From contig NC_092688.1 of NCBI RefSeq assembly GCF_964275005.1, positions 26,982,434 through 27,046,433 on the forward strand: a stretch of DNA of 64,000 nt, written 5' to 3'. The translations under genes and the position numbers were made by a program. The notes under the pieces are model-generated. The model had not been told where the DNA came from. It did not search any database and saw nothing but the letters and a program-made list of their open reading frames with translations. Below, in pieces: positions 38,201 through 50,903 of the stretch. This stretch comes from Diadema setosum. Taxonomy: Eukaryota; Echinodermata; Echinoidea; Diadematoida; Diadematidae. Every line of letters starts with the position of its first letter. Position 1 is the first letter of the stretch.

Positions 38201-39862
38201 TTGTTGGAAAAATATAATATATATAATAAGGGTAATAGTATCCCCCCCCCCCCCCATCCCCCCGCCTTCTGAAAGAGCAAGAGCTGGGCCAGCCTTCCCA
38301 CTCCATGGTATCCACACACTACTGGGTCTTTAGAATCCAGGTTCACATTTGCCAAATTTTGAAATGTTTATGCTTTGCTGTTTTTCTCCACTTGAGGTGT
38401 CATCTATGACGTTATCGTGGAACCACCTAGTGTAGGATCAACTACAGATGAAAATGGACACCAAAAACCAGTAAGTTGTCTTTTCCACCCTTATATCTCA
38501 TTTGTAGTTTAAAGGGTGTGTACAGTTCTGGTCGAGGTGTAGATTTAGCTTTTAACGTTTTGCGAGATATTCAGAAACCACTCTATGAGATGTCAAAGAG
38601 CATGCAGTTCTAAGGGGTATCAAAAGTTTATTTGATGAAAATCGGTTTTGAAATGGCTGAGATATCCAAAAACAAGGTGAAACAAAGAGATCCTAATAAA
38701 GTTGGGGCATGTCGCCTTTTATTATTAGCACTTTTTTGGATATCTCAGCCATTTGAAAACCAATTTTCATCAAATAAACGTTGAATCCTTCTTAAAATTA
38801 CATGCTCTTTCATATTTCATAAGAGGCTTTTCATTATCTCACTTAGGAATGTTCAAAACATGAATCCCTACCTCAACCAGTACTGTACAGTCCCTTTAAC
38901 CTCAATTAATGTGAAGCCCTATTCTTCAAGACTTTGCAATTGTCGTTTCATCATTACCCTAGAGTCTTAGGAAAAGCCAAAACAGTGCTACCTTACTCAG
39001 CATTCTTCACATTTCTCTGAAGTGCTACAATGTGCAGTGGACTCCCGTTATAATGCAGTCCTCGAGACCGGCAGTTTTCTTTTGTTCTATCAAAATTTCG
39101 TTATAAGTACATATATATAACCGAACGAATAAACAATAAAAATACATAGAGCGGATAATGTTGCAGCCTGAATTTCTACTTTGTCGTAACCAGAATTTTG
39201 TTATAACCATGTTCATTGTAATGGGAGTGCTCTGTAATATGTCACACGTTTTGTCCTGAAGAGTAATCACCTGTGATATCTGTATTACATAGCATATGAA
39301 ATATTTCATATTGTCTTTTCTTTTGAACAGGTGGCTTTCATGCCTTACAGGGTGAATGGCCAATACATCATGGAGGGATTAGCTTCAAGCTTCCTCTTCA
39401 CAATGGGCGGCCTGGGCTTTGTCGTCCTTGACAAGTCAAATGCAACTATAATGCCAAAGCTCAACCGCTTCCTTCTCCTCCTCGTTGGATTCATCTGTAT
39501 AATCATCTCCTTTTTTATGTGCCGGGTCTTTATGAGGATGAAACTACCGTGAGTATAGATTGCAGAGGTGTAATAATTTCCATGACAAAGTTGAGTTCTG
39601 CATGTAATGGTAAAATCGACCTAAAATTGTCATCGTTTAATTTCTTATTGAATTAGAGGTTTCTTTCTTCACAGATATCAGTTCATTTTTGTTGATAAAT
39701 CATACCATGTAAGTTTTGCACTACATCAGTATAATAATACACCTTGCATGTTCTATCTCTGTGCCATTGAAATTGTTCTACAGCAAAGTAAGCTATGATG
39801 GTTACATATCTGTTTTTCCTTTGTTTTCTCTTTTCTCATACAGAGGCTACCTCCAGGGTTAA
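35258..39862 (+). CDS. OSTC: OSTC / DC2, oligosaccharyltransferase complex subunit
   Basis: OSTC (DC2) is a small ER membrane subunit of the STT3A-type oligosaccharyltransferase and helps dock it to the Sec61 translocon for co-translational N-glycosylation. Four exons, all with GT/AG borders: 35258-35396, 38397-38470, 39331-39548 and 39844-39862, giving 149 residues, the same length as human OSTC. The start is ATGGAGCGAC, giving [15 protein letters not shown]. Hydrophobic segments lie at about residues 31-50, 85-104 and 117-139. Signature blocks are [20 protein letters not shown] in exon 3 and FMRMKLPGYLQG at the C terminus, split across exons 3 and 4. Introns 1 and 2 carry repeats. An N-A-T sequon at residue 108 lies in the loop between the second and third segments, which is probably cytosolic. 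Confidence 0.97.
35740..37300. repeat. Two tandem related repeat units in OSTC intron 1
   Basis: Unit 1 (about 35740-36520) and unit 2 (about 36790-37290) share, in the same order, TGCGACCAGC, an 'ATTCGTC... GACTCGG' block, 'GAGAACGACA', a CGCATGCGC/GCGCTTGCGC block, 'CTTGT..AAGGCTAAAA' and a terminal hairpin. The hairpin arms are GGACGCTCC/GGAGCGTCC (36476-36484 / 36507-36515) and GGGGCGCTCC/GGAGCGCCCC (37251-37260 / 37278-37287). Their first part is shared with the palindrome at 48699-49742. Confidence 0.55.
37817..38230 (+). mobile_element. 'GGACA(A/G)GTTCACC' element, diverged and interrupted
   Basis: AAAGGACAGGTTCACCTTCC starts it, foreign sequence follows (about 37850-37975), then the family blocks AACACATCAGTAAAAGTTTG, GTCACTGCTGGATGAGATGA and TAAAGAGAATTTCACAAA resume. 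The right end is not seen. In OSTC intron 1. Confidence 0.6.
38506..38899. mobile_element. TTAA-flanked MITE in OSTC intron 2
   Basis: TTTAAAGGGTGTGTACAG...GGTCGAGGT at the left, with ACCTCAACCAG...CTGTACAGTCCCTTTAA at the right. A second inner pair is GGCTGAGATATCCAAAAA / GGATATCTCAGCC. Non-coding. Confidence 0.75.
39035..39235. mobile_element. Tigger/pogo-like MITE
   Basis: CAGTGGACTCCCGTTATAATGC and the complementary TGTAATGGGAGTGCTCTG ends, with inner repeats of TTCGTTATAA / TTTTGTTATAAC. The form is typical of pogo-type small elements. It lies about 100 bases before OSTC exon 3. Confidence 0.65.
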
Positions 39863-42800
39863 GCAGTGGATCTTTCCAAGCTGTCTTGTTTGTCATAGTA
39901 TTTCATAGACGATATTATTTTTCTCAAAGTAGATCCAGTGTAGCAAGTTAAACAAAAGATGCACACAGCTGGTTTAGATTCTTTACTTTTCTTCACCCAT
40001 CAGAGTAGTAACAGCTGAAAGTTGTTCAGTGAATCTTTTCTGTTTTGACCCTGTGTCATTTCATTTTATTTCCTTAACTTTACTGGTTGGGATGATTTTC
40101 GTGGATGCCAGTTTAGACAAAACTCCAATGATGTCCACAAACATCACACACTACAATAGATTTTTCAAGTATTTTGATATTGAACCAGTTGTGTTGTCAA
40201 CTAGGGAAAAGTGTTTTCTAGGAAGAAGTGCCTAAGTTTGCTCTGTAGATTTCATGACAATGAGAACTTAAGGCATTATGTCTATCATTCCACAAATCGC
40301 GCAGTCATGCAAGTCCTCGTATGTAAAACATAATGATGCAGTGGTATAATTGTGACTCGTAATTATAGTTTTGTTTTGTTTTTGTTTTTTTACTTGCCCA
40401 CTGGTAGCAGTCATGAGTAATTGGATTGCTGTTGTATGTGCTATTGTTGCAATGAACAATTTTAGTATGTCTTTTAATGCAGCAGGCCGCAGAATTAAAC
40501 CATTTCTAAGGTAATAATCAAATGCACCTGTTTGTTGGAATTGTTTTGAGAATGAATGCCAAATTTATTGAAGAGCTGCATTTCTTTCATAGTCCTTTTC
40601 ACCAGACCACATGTCTCTTGCATCTGTTCTTTGCAGTAATTGGGAGAGATTGGGACGCCAATGCAAACACACATAAATGTTTCTGGGAAGTTGGAAATTG
40701 TGGAGGCTGTCACAATACAATCGTTTCAGAATGTTTGTACAAATTTTGGGAATGTCCATTACAAATGGCAAGCAATTAGTTTGTGATTTCACCTATTGTG
40801 ATAACCACCTTTTCTTATCTGTCAGCGTGAAGTTTAAATGTAAGCATTGATACTTCTAAGGGGTTTGTCAAGCCTCCTGCAAACCTGTTTCAGTGATAAC
40901 TTTTTAGTCATGAATTATGTGCATATGATGTGAATACAGTATCGTAAAGTGATATTTTCTTCATGGACAAGTATCATATATACAGAAATATTTTTTTCTC
41001 TCATTCATGAGTGTCACAATAGACTCAATATAATGCACCAAAAAAAAAAAAAGAGAGAAGAAAATAATGATAAGAAGAGACAGACGTAACCCAGGGGTAT
41101 ATCCAGGATTTTTTCTGGGGGGGTCGTAATCAAAATTTTTGGACCTTAACCTTTGCGAGGGAGCGGAGCGACCGAGCGGGGGGAGGGTGTGGGAGGGGGG
41201 TGTCCCCCCTCCCACAGTAGGGAGTTTTTGAATTTTATATCTTAAAATGGGGCCATTTGGTGCATACAAAAGTGACTTTTTCAGCATACTTAAAAAAAAA
41301 CAAACCATTTATCATGTTAAATTTGGTGATAAAACCTGTGTTGGCCACTTGTAAGTTCGTTAATCGGTAAGTTGAAAACTGCATAAGTGCATTTAAAAAA
41401 AGTTGCTAACTAGCTAACCTTACACCTTCCTAAAGTACATAGACCCCAGGGTAAAAAGCCCTCGAAAAACAGAAATTGTCTTTTACAAAAAGTGGACCTT
41501 TTGAAAATTTTGGGGGGGGTCGTACGACCCTCCCGACCCCCCCTTGCATACACCCATGTAACCACTGTGTACATAGACCAGTGAATGATGTATCCTGGTA
41601 GGTCATTATGCATCACAGTAAAGTACAAAATGTATATGTTTTGCACACACTCACAACACACAAAAATACATTATTATGTGCAAATTAATGCTAAAGCACA
41701 TGTATTGTGTTTCTTTCTTGAGTGTACATGTTGTCCTTTGTCTTTGCATATAACGTAATTCATCTTTCAACTTTTGGTGATACTGTCCATGAATTTATTC
41801 CTTGATGCTGCCTATTCATGTAGAAATGTCAATTCTTGAAGGCAAAATATCACAAAAATTTGGCTATTTCAAAGAAAATCTATTTCTTTTTGTCTTTTCT
41901 GGACATGGATTGGGTCAAGTATTATGTATGTCAAGTATTATGGATGCACTGTTGTTACCTGTATTGATACTCTTAAGATTTGTTTGATTCAATTGTTGAA
42001 CTTCTTCCAATGAAAGTAAAGGAACTTTTTTTGATGACACATTGTGTCCATGATCCTGCTCCACTCTGACGAAAGGTTGTTATTACAGTAATTCAATAGT
42101 AAAATCTAGAGTGCATCAGGTGTATTTTTGTCACAACTGCTCCATGATTTCTTGAAAAATGAAAGTCGGCAAAAGTGAGTCAAGCGCATGGTATATATAT
42201 CAAAGTGTTTGAGTTATTCAGTGGCTGGGTAGAATACAATGAGTGTATGTGTGAGTGTGGGAGGGGGGTGCATTTGTGAAACAAACCATAGCACTAGCAG
42301 TTACATAGCACCTTTTTATCATCAATTACAAAGTAATGTAACACATCGGTCATACATGTACAACACTACTTAAATTCTATGTGTGGTTTGAAGGTTTGCA
42401 TGGTGAAATAAATGAGAGAGAGAGAGAGAAGTTTGCAGTATTAAACACCATGTGTATGTAGTCCTTGCAGGGACTGTTGCTTGGCAGAAAAAGAACCTAG
42501 AAAGAGGAGAGTTGAGGAGGGAAGCGAATCATGTACACATTATATCCAACATGGGAAATATTGCTTACAATGCACCTGTTGCACACACACATATGATAAC
42601 AATTGAATTTATAGTTCAATTTATAGTGTAATATAGAAATTTATTTTGCACAGATTGACTATTTTTTTACAGAGTTTACATATAATTGATAACAAGAGAA
42701 TGATTTTATAGTCATTTCACATACTGATACAATTTACCAAGACACGTCACATGTGGTACATTTGCACAATCATTACAAGACTATACATGCAAGATTGATA

Positions 42801-43729
42801 TTTGATGTAAGCTAAGGGAGTATTCCAAAAAGCTGTAAATCGAAAGCCCATCACTCGGGTCTCATAAGTCAAGCATGTGAATTGATACTTCGGACATATT
42901 ATGAAATACATGTACCCTTAATTACAATTTTTGCTAAACATGTAAATTTGTGAAACATTTTAAAAAGTAATATAAAAAGTAATTATAAAAAGTACTTTAA
43001 TTCATCTGTATTGAAAATTAAAGCTATTCAAATAAATTCAATTCAAAATAGGTTTATTGACAATAAAGCAAGAACATGCAGCTCAAAAGCTCATATTGCG
43101 AAACGGTTAACTCAAAATCTTACGCAGCAGTTCATAAAATGCTTTAAATATTTTGAGTTGAGGTCAAAATAAATGCATACAAAATCATTTAATGTGGGGC
43201 TGATACATTTTCTTGTATTCATATTTTCATTCAAAAGACGTATGGTTTTATGCCAAGGAGTTCTGTACAGGTTCTATGTTAACATTTCAAAGACTTGGGA
43301 ATAGGGCGGACCTACCTGTGGTATACAGACCCTGTGAGTAATCGAGATGGATGGCATTTTTAATGATTTTTTTTTTTTTTTATTCATCTGTATTTTATTT
43401 TTTATTATCTTTTTTTTTAATTTGGTGTATTCATTTCAAAGGAAGCAGATGAAGTTGCAGGAAATGACTCTCTGATTGAATCAGTGATTTGTGGGACATA
43501 TTTGAAGCATAACAGAAATAAAAACAGACACACAAAGAAAGTCCCATGACTTTCCGAACAAAAAGAGTGGATACGCCGGTAGTGCGTTTCGCGCTCATCA
43601 CGGGATATGATGGCGCGAGGTTGCAAGGTCGCTCTGCGTACTACTAGTCTGTCGTATACATGCATGCGGCCTATGCGGCGGACCGACCGGACCCCGGATC
43701 CACGAAGGATAATTTTACTGAACTGAAAA
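39863..43729. other. Intergenic region between OSTC and POLDIP2
   Basis: No protein family was recognised. It holds an ATTAAA (40494) that could serve OSTC polyadenylation, the repeat at 41090-41572, a (GA)n run near 42416, and the GC-richer POLDIP2 5' flank from about 43560. Confidence 0.6.
41090..41572. repeat. Repeat with GGGTATATCCAGGA and GGGGGGTCGTACGAC blocks
   Basis: Starts CCAGGGGTATATCCAGGATTT and ends CCTTGCATACACCCATGTAA, with GC-rich tracts (GAGCGGAGCGACCGAGCGG, GTGTCCCCCCTCCCAC) inside. It looks like a non-autonomous transposon; the ends are only roughly inverted (GGGGTATA / TACACCC). Confidence 0.5.
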
Positions 43730-46700
43730 ATGGCAGCCACGGTGTCGTGTCTGAGGAGCATATTGCTTCGGAGGGAAAACACACTTTTGTGTGTTATATC
43801 CCAAAGCTTCTTCAGAAACGACAAAAGATATCTAGCGTCAAAGTAAGTGCAGGTGGATTTATACTGAGGTTATTTGGACTATTGCTTCGAGGAGGACTTG
43901 AGATGTCAGAGAAAACGAACGTGATTTCGGCATTCATTTTATGTAGTAGTCCCATATATGTATTTATATGTGGCTCTTCGTGTATTTATACGTGTACGGC
44001 ATCCTACTGCGGTTTTGTTTTGTTTTTGTACTCTTAAAATTTCACTGTAAATTATCTTCTACAGCTAAATTATATTCAGTAGACTACGTAGGCTGATTTA
44101 AGGTTCTGTGTCTGACGAAATTTGGCAGTTTTGCTTTGTTTTGTTTTGTTTGTTTGGTTTGTTGGTTTTGGGGGAAATTTAGGCCTAACACTAACAGTTA
44201 GACTTTCTTTTATTTTTACTTTGTTTTCCATGAAGTGATGAATAATGTTGCAGCTTAGATGATGGATCCCAAGCCTTGGGCCTCATTATCAAGCTCACCC
44301 TCAACAGATTTGAGATAATGTCCAGATGAAGCAACAAAGTGACTCTTCTGTCTTGACAAACATTAAAATGTCAGAAGTAATTTGTCAGGGTAGAAATCTA
44401 GCACTCTAATGTTAGCAGAGATCTAACGTTAGACCCTAGTTTTTCTAGGCACGTACATGTATGATGTAGTATGGTTGGACCTACTACTCATCGACCGCCT
44501 TAAGTTATGTTTATTTGCTTGATAAGAATAGGCCTATTTAACACTGAAATTCACGTAAAAACTTGACCTACGTGACTGAGAAAATCCAGCACTATCACAT
44601 GCTGTTGTTCCCTTTTCAATTTGAAGTTTCAGTGCAAAAATATCGCCGTCAAAATTGCGTGGCCTCTTTTCAGCTCCCCGCGGTGCCGCTCCTTATTTAG
44701 ATCGACCGCTGTTTTTGCATTGACAATGCACACAAACCGAGTTGTATTGAACACCGTGTTGTGGTACAAAGCTTTTTAGAAACTCTTCCATAGACATTAC
44801 ATTACGATTCGGTTAAAATATTAATTCGAAATTTTGTCCTTGATTCAAATCATTTATGAACAGTGAATTTTCGCATTTTCCCACACATCCTCATCAACAG
44901 TCAAAACCAATCCATTTTTATGTGCTCTGCGCACTGTGAAGTGGTACTAAGCATTCTGTGCGCCAATACTATGTGGTCGGTTTCAATACGTGCGGTCGAT
45001 ATGTAGTAGGGTTACCATACTTGGTCTAATATTTTCCCTTATTTGGGCTGTTTGTGCATTATGCTTGGACCGTAAAGTTAAAGGCATAATTGACCATTTG
45101 CAGATGAAACAAAAACCTAGCATTAGTGTTTTAAAATAGTTCTAAAATGTGAGTTAGGGATAGAAACAACTACCGGTAAATTATAGTGAAAATTTGAATC
45201 TGTATTATCAAGCAAAATGTGAACAGTAGTTATAATAAGATTGTTTCCAGACTAAACCCTCTACAGTTATGTTTATTGAGAAATATACTAATATCTCCTT
45301 ATATTTTAGGCTTTATTGCCAACATTTTATATGGTAAGATGTTTTGTGATACTGTACAACAGACCTACACACATGCATCAAATGTGATATCTTGACATTT
45401 TTGCAACTGATTGACAAATTGCCCTGCAGCGACATAAATAAGCACTGAATTGATCAGTGTTTTAGTAGTAGCCATGATAAAAAAATCATGGGTGTACATA
45501 CTCGAGCAGGATTTGAACCTACGACCTCCTGATCACCGGACAGGCATCATTTCCACTAGACCACCGAGCTTTCGCCCGACAGCAAGTATTGGTTCAAATC
45601 CTTATAGCGTGCAGTGGGTACTGCTTTATTATTCAAATTCATGAAATTCTTCCGTCGAGATGTTTTCGTTGCAACTGATTGACAAATTGCCCTGCATCGA
45701 CGTAAAAAAGCACTGAATTGATCAGTGTTTTAGTAGTAGCCGTGATAAAAAAATCAAGGGCGTACATACTCAGGCAAGTTGAGCCATTTGACCTCTATTT
45801 TTTCAAAGTTCATTCTGAATTTTTGTGTGAGAGTAGTGAGTAATAACTATCTAAAAATGTGTATTAGTAATTTAACAAGAAGCAAAATACTTTTTATTGC
45901 AAAATTATCAATACTTTCAGTCAAAACGTGCTAAAAGCAAAAAATGGCTCAACTTACCCCGCCTTCCCCATTGTTTGATTCTGTTGAACTTTAAATTCTT
46001 TAGCTTATATCCTTGAATGAATGAGTGCTCTCCCAAAAATCGAAGACGTTGTCCTGGAGAGGACAATAGACTCTACAGTATTATGAGAGATTCTACCCTT
46101 GGAATTTTCAGCTGTCAACACTACAGCCTTCATCAGCAGGATAACCTGTCTTCGCCTTGATGTTGATACTTGTGTGTGACGGTGATGAGCGATACGCGGG
46201 TTGTTGGTTAAAACAAGCCACCCATAATTCAACCATATCATACCATATCATGCCAGTATCAGCACCTTGTTTAAAAAAAAGGAAAAAAAAAGATATATAT
46301 ATATATGAATACTGTGCTAGCTGCTACTAGGTGTGTAAATTGACAAAGAAAGCACAATAAGGGTTAGATAAGTTGCCATGGTAATGTTGTGTTTGTTTCT
46401 GATCCACAGGAAACTTCAAACGGTTGGAAAATTGGAGACTCCAAAGCAGCATGGAAAATATGTCACAGGACAGGTGAGCTACAATGTAGATAACCCTGAT
46501 AGTGTGGCAAAGTTCATGCAAATGACTTGATTGCCTTTCAATACCTGTGTCCATCTATGTAAGTTTCAGCTAGTTTGTCAGATTTTACTCTGTGGACTGG
46601 CCAGATAGTATAATAGTTGCCATCTCCTCCTGCAGTGTATCATCCTTAAATATCATCTTTGCATGAAATATCTTGCAGTTGTCCCAAAGGATTGTACAGT

Positions 46701-49700
46701 TAAACTCGCCTAAGTCGACGTCGCATATGTCGAATAATCGCGTAAGTCGATGATTTTAAAAAGTCCCGATTTTTCCCCATTGACTTACGTGTATTAATTC
46801 ACTCACAAGTCGAATTTTGTAAGTCGAATACTCGCCTAAGTCGATGAAATTCCAAGAACACTTTCACGGAAAAACCATTGAATTCACTGTGCCTAAGTCG
46901 AATAAGATTTTATCGTGTAATAAATCACTGTCATTTATTATTCATTATTTATTACTCATTATTATTTTGTTTGTCAGATGAGTTTGAGGTGACAAAAAAA
47001 ATGATCTAAAGTATCAAAATTCAAAGCGATCACACCGCATGCGATTGTTGAACTCTCTTCGTGTTTGGAGGTCCGCTGGTACAGCCCTGTCAGCTGTCGC
47101 GCTACGTACGTACGTACAGCGACTGGGCTGTGTATTGCATCCACTCGCAGTATAAGGCGTTCGTACAGTACACATGCGTTCATTTACATGTACAGTATAG
47201 TATTGAGCTTTGCAGTGTAGCTTGGCATTTGCAGCGCTGTGCAGTGGAGTGGTACATATGGATGAAGCTGCTGAGTTTTCAAAGCGAAAAGTAGGGGGAT
47301 AGTTACGGGCACGGGTAAATCAGAATTGCACCTCTACACGCATTTCAAGCCACGGTATGGTAAACTGGAATCAATCACTGCTCAAATGTCGTTCATATTC
47401 ACTTCCCCAAGGTTTAACAAGGGTGTAAAGTAATCGGACCTGTGCCAATACTAATGCACTGTCCATACAAAGTTAGCCGGGGCTATGCCGGGCTGCGGCA
47501 CCGCTCCAGCTCTAGGCTTCAGAGTAGACAACATACATGTACATCATACATAATACGTGTGGTGTAACTGTAAGTCGATTTTTTTCGACTTACGCACAAG
47601 TCGAAAATCGCCTAAGTCGATGTGTTTTGCTCAGTCCCGAGAAGATCGACTTATGCGAGTTAAACTGTATTTAATATTTTAGATGCATCATAGTATTCCA
47701 ACCATGAATCATCATGTATAACATTCATATCATAGTAATCTACAGTTCTTATGTCATGCTAACTTGCCTTTTCAAAAATTTGTTAACATGCAGTTTCCTC
47801 TTATCACATCCATGAACTCAGTAGTCCTTGTCTGTGCAAGGCATGTGCAAAAATTTTAGATGATAATTAAAGAGTACAGATGTCTTCCCTTTCAAAAACA
47901 CTGATAAACAACCAATGCAGTTTCTGTCAACTGACAAGCATGCATACGAGACGAAAAGTCTAAAGACAAAATTCATGCATGTATTCTTATTGTTCACTTC
48001 AGTTACAATGGCCATCTAAGGCAATCTCAAATTGCAGCCAAACTTTGCATGAGAGTGGCAGTTCCTATTAGCTGCTGATGTTTGCTGAATAATTTCCAGC
48101 ATGAGAAGTAGCATTCCATGTTAGGAGAAGATGAAATGCATTGCTCATCCATGGGGCATTTTAGCTAAGAGTTGTTCATTATTTTTCTTACATTTGTAGA
48201 CAGTTCAATTTGAAAAGGTCTGTCTAGCTGTACAGTAGAAACATATGCACCAGTAAATATTGTTCTCTTTCTCTTCACCCATCTGTCCCATTTTGTGGTG
48301 CCAGTTATTTCTTCATAGGATATTTGGTTACCGAGGCATTCTGCTGTTCCCCTGGTTGGCAAGACTGTATGACAGAGACATCGCTGGAAACAAAGAAGAG
48401 AGGTATGGCATGTCTTCAACATAAGGCAGTATGCCAAACATTGCCATATTTGTAGGCCTTTGTTTATACACACTCAAATTGTATACATGTCTATTTCAAT
48501 CACTAATTAATAGATAGCATGTGAGCTAGCGATATAAAAAAAAGAGACCTGGCATCAGGAACCACATGCAATTTTGTATGAGCTAACTTGTACTGTACCT
48601 TGAACATACAGTTCTACCATACCCTGGACATTATATCACTACTCTAGCCTAGACATAAAACTGTTGGGGTTCATTTTTGTTGATTTTGTTTTTAATTGTT
48701 TAAAGATAATATAAAGTTTTGGTATTACCTCAAAAGTTTCCCTGAATTTCCTTGTCTTAGTTTGTGTTTCAGGTTAAAGTACCTTTCATATAACTAACAT
48801 TGTGAGACTTACTTGCCCCAAAGTGCTCTCATGTCTTAGTAATCATGCAATAATGGTTTCGTACCAGAGCCGCCGCCGTACGGCGGCGAGGTAGTACACG
48901 TATTGTACGAAACCATTATTGCATGATAACTGCGACCAGCAGCGTGCAGCCCCATACGCATACTGAGTAGCTAACTGCGACCAGCAGCCCCATACTCGTA
49001 GCTAAATGGGGCTTCGCATTGTAGCTTACAGGATCATGACAGATTTAGTATCGCGGGTAAATATCAACTTAAAATCCAAAAATTTCTTCAATTTGAAGAC
49101 TTACCAGTTAAATTGAAGTATTGAAACAGGCTTCAGGCAACGTTTGGTTCTGCCAATAGTCCCTTTCTGTTCGAATTGATGACTGAATGTGACTCGGTCG
49201 AGAGGACCTTGGGAGAGCTACACTGAATTGACGGCCAGCGCATGCGCACACAAACATCTTATCCGTTTATGGATTTGAAATTTGTTCGCATGTGATGTGT
49301 GCGTATGCGCTGGCTGTAGTAATCAGTGTATGTAGCTCTCCCAAGGTCCTCTCGACAGAGTCACATTCAGTCATCAATTCGAACAGAAAGGGACTATTGG
49401 CAGAACCAAACGTTGCCCGAAGCCTGTTTTCAAGACTTCAACTTAATTGGTAAGTCTTCAAATTGAAGAATTGTTTGGATTTAAGTTGATATTTACCCGC
49501 GATACCCAATCTGTCATGATCCTGAATGCTACAATGCGAAGCCCCATTACGCTATGCGTATGGGGCTGCTGGTCGCTATGCGTATGGGGCTGCTGGTCGC
49601 AGATAATTGCATGATTACTAAGAAATGAGAGCACTTTGGGGCAAGTAAGTCTCACAGTGTTAGTTATATGAAAGGTACTTTAACCTGAAACACGGAAATT

Positions 49701-50871
49701 CAGGGAAACTTTTGAGGTACCAAAACTTTTTATTGGCTTTAACAATACTTAGCATGGTATGTTGTTGCTTGACAATTTGTTTCGTTTAGTGATTTGTTGA
49801 ACTGTTTTAACTTGAATGTCTTGAAGGAAATTGATGCTGTTCTTAATGGAAATATCTGCCAGATCTTCAACTTTCAAAAGAACATTGGTATCAACATGAA
49901 ATGAAACCATTACAATGCAAGATGCACAATCCCACTGTGTATTGTAATTGGATGTGTTGGTGTGTGTGTGTGTATTAATGTTAATGTCTTTGTTCATCCT
50001 CACAGATCCACAGAGAAGATGGATGGAATGCCATTGGACACAAACAAAGAAGTGAAAGGGAAAACGCATGTTTACTACCAAGTGCTAATAGATTCAAGGG
50101 ATTGTCCATTCATAGTAAGTATCTTGCTCTATATAGCTGTCAATGAAAGCAGCATAAAGTTTATATAAGAATGAATAAATGTCTTTAAAGCAAAGAATTA
50201 ATCTGAAGTGGTTTAAAGAGGGATATGTAAGAGTGAGGGTGAAAATTTTGCCTCATGAAATGAATATGAACTTAATCACTACAGAGGATTTTCAATATTT
50301 CAAGAACTGAATGGAAATAAAAAAAGAGATTGATATTGAGAATTTTGAAATGTTGTGTAGGATTGTACATGTCTGGATGTCTGAACCTGTTGATACTGTC
50401 CCCGGATAGTACATGCATGTGTGACATGGTATGTGGTGTTTTATTTGTTTATGCACACATTCATGCATCAGGGTGATCTTTATATTTCTAGCCTCTCATA
50501 TGTCCTAGATTGAATTTACCTACATGAAGGATTAATTTGAAAATATATGATGCATTCATAAGTTTGATTTGTTGCCTACAAACAGCATTCTCTTTCAATA
50601 TTTTTTTCCTTTTCCTTTTTCTACAATGCAGAGGGCACAGACAGAAGCTGTCACATTTCTGGGAAATCAAGAAAATAATAGGTCTCTGTATGCTATTCCA
50701 GGTAGGTGCATAATGATGATGATGATGGTGATGATGATGATGATGGTGATGATGGTGATGATGATGATGATAAGGAGGATGAGCAGGAAGAGGAGAGTAA
50801 CAGGTAAAATTATGGTGAAATTGAGAAGAGGCAGAATTGAAATGAAACTGACGATGCAGAGGATGATGATG

Positions 50872-50903
<32 letters not shown>

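Noticed and set aside
43660..44037. 125-residue ORF overlapping POLDIP2 exon 1
   Set aside because: It is a different frame from the POLDIP2 frame and continues past the exon 1 donor into the intron.
45499..45575. A functional tRNA gene
   Set aside because: A and B boxes are present, but the acceptor stem does not close and the base before the anticodon is not T; a SINE relic explains it better.
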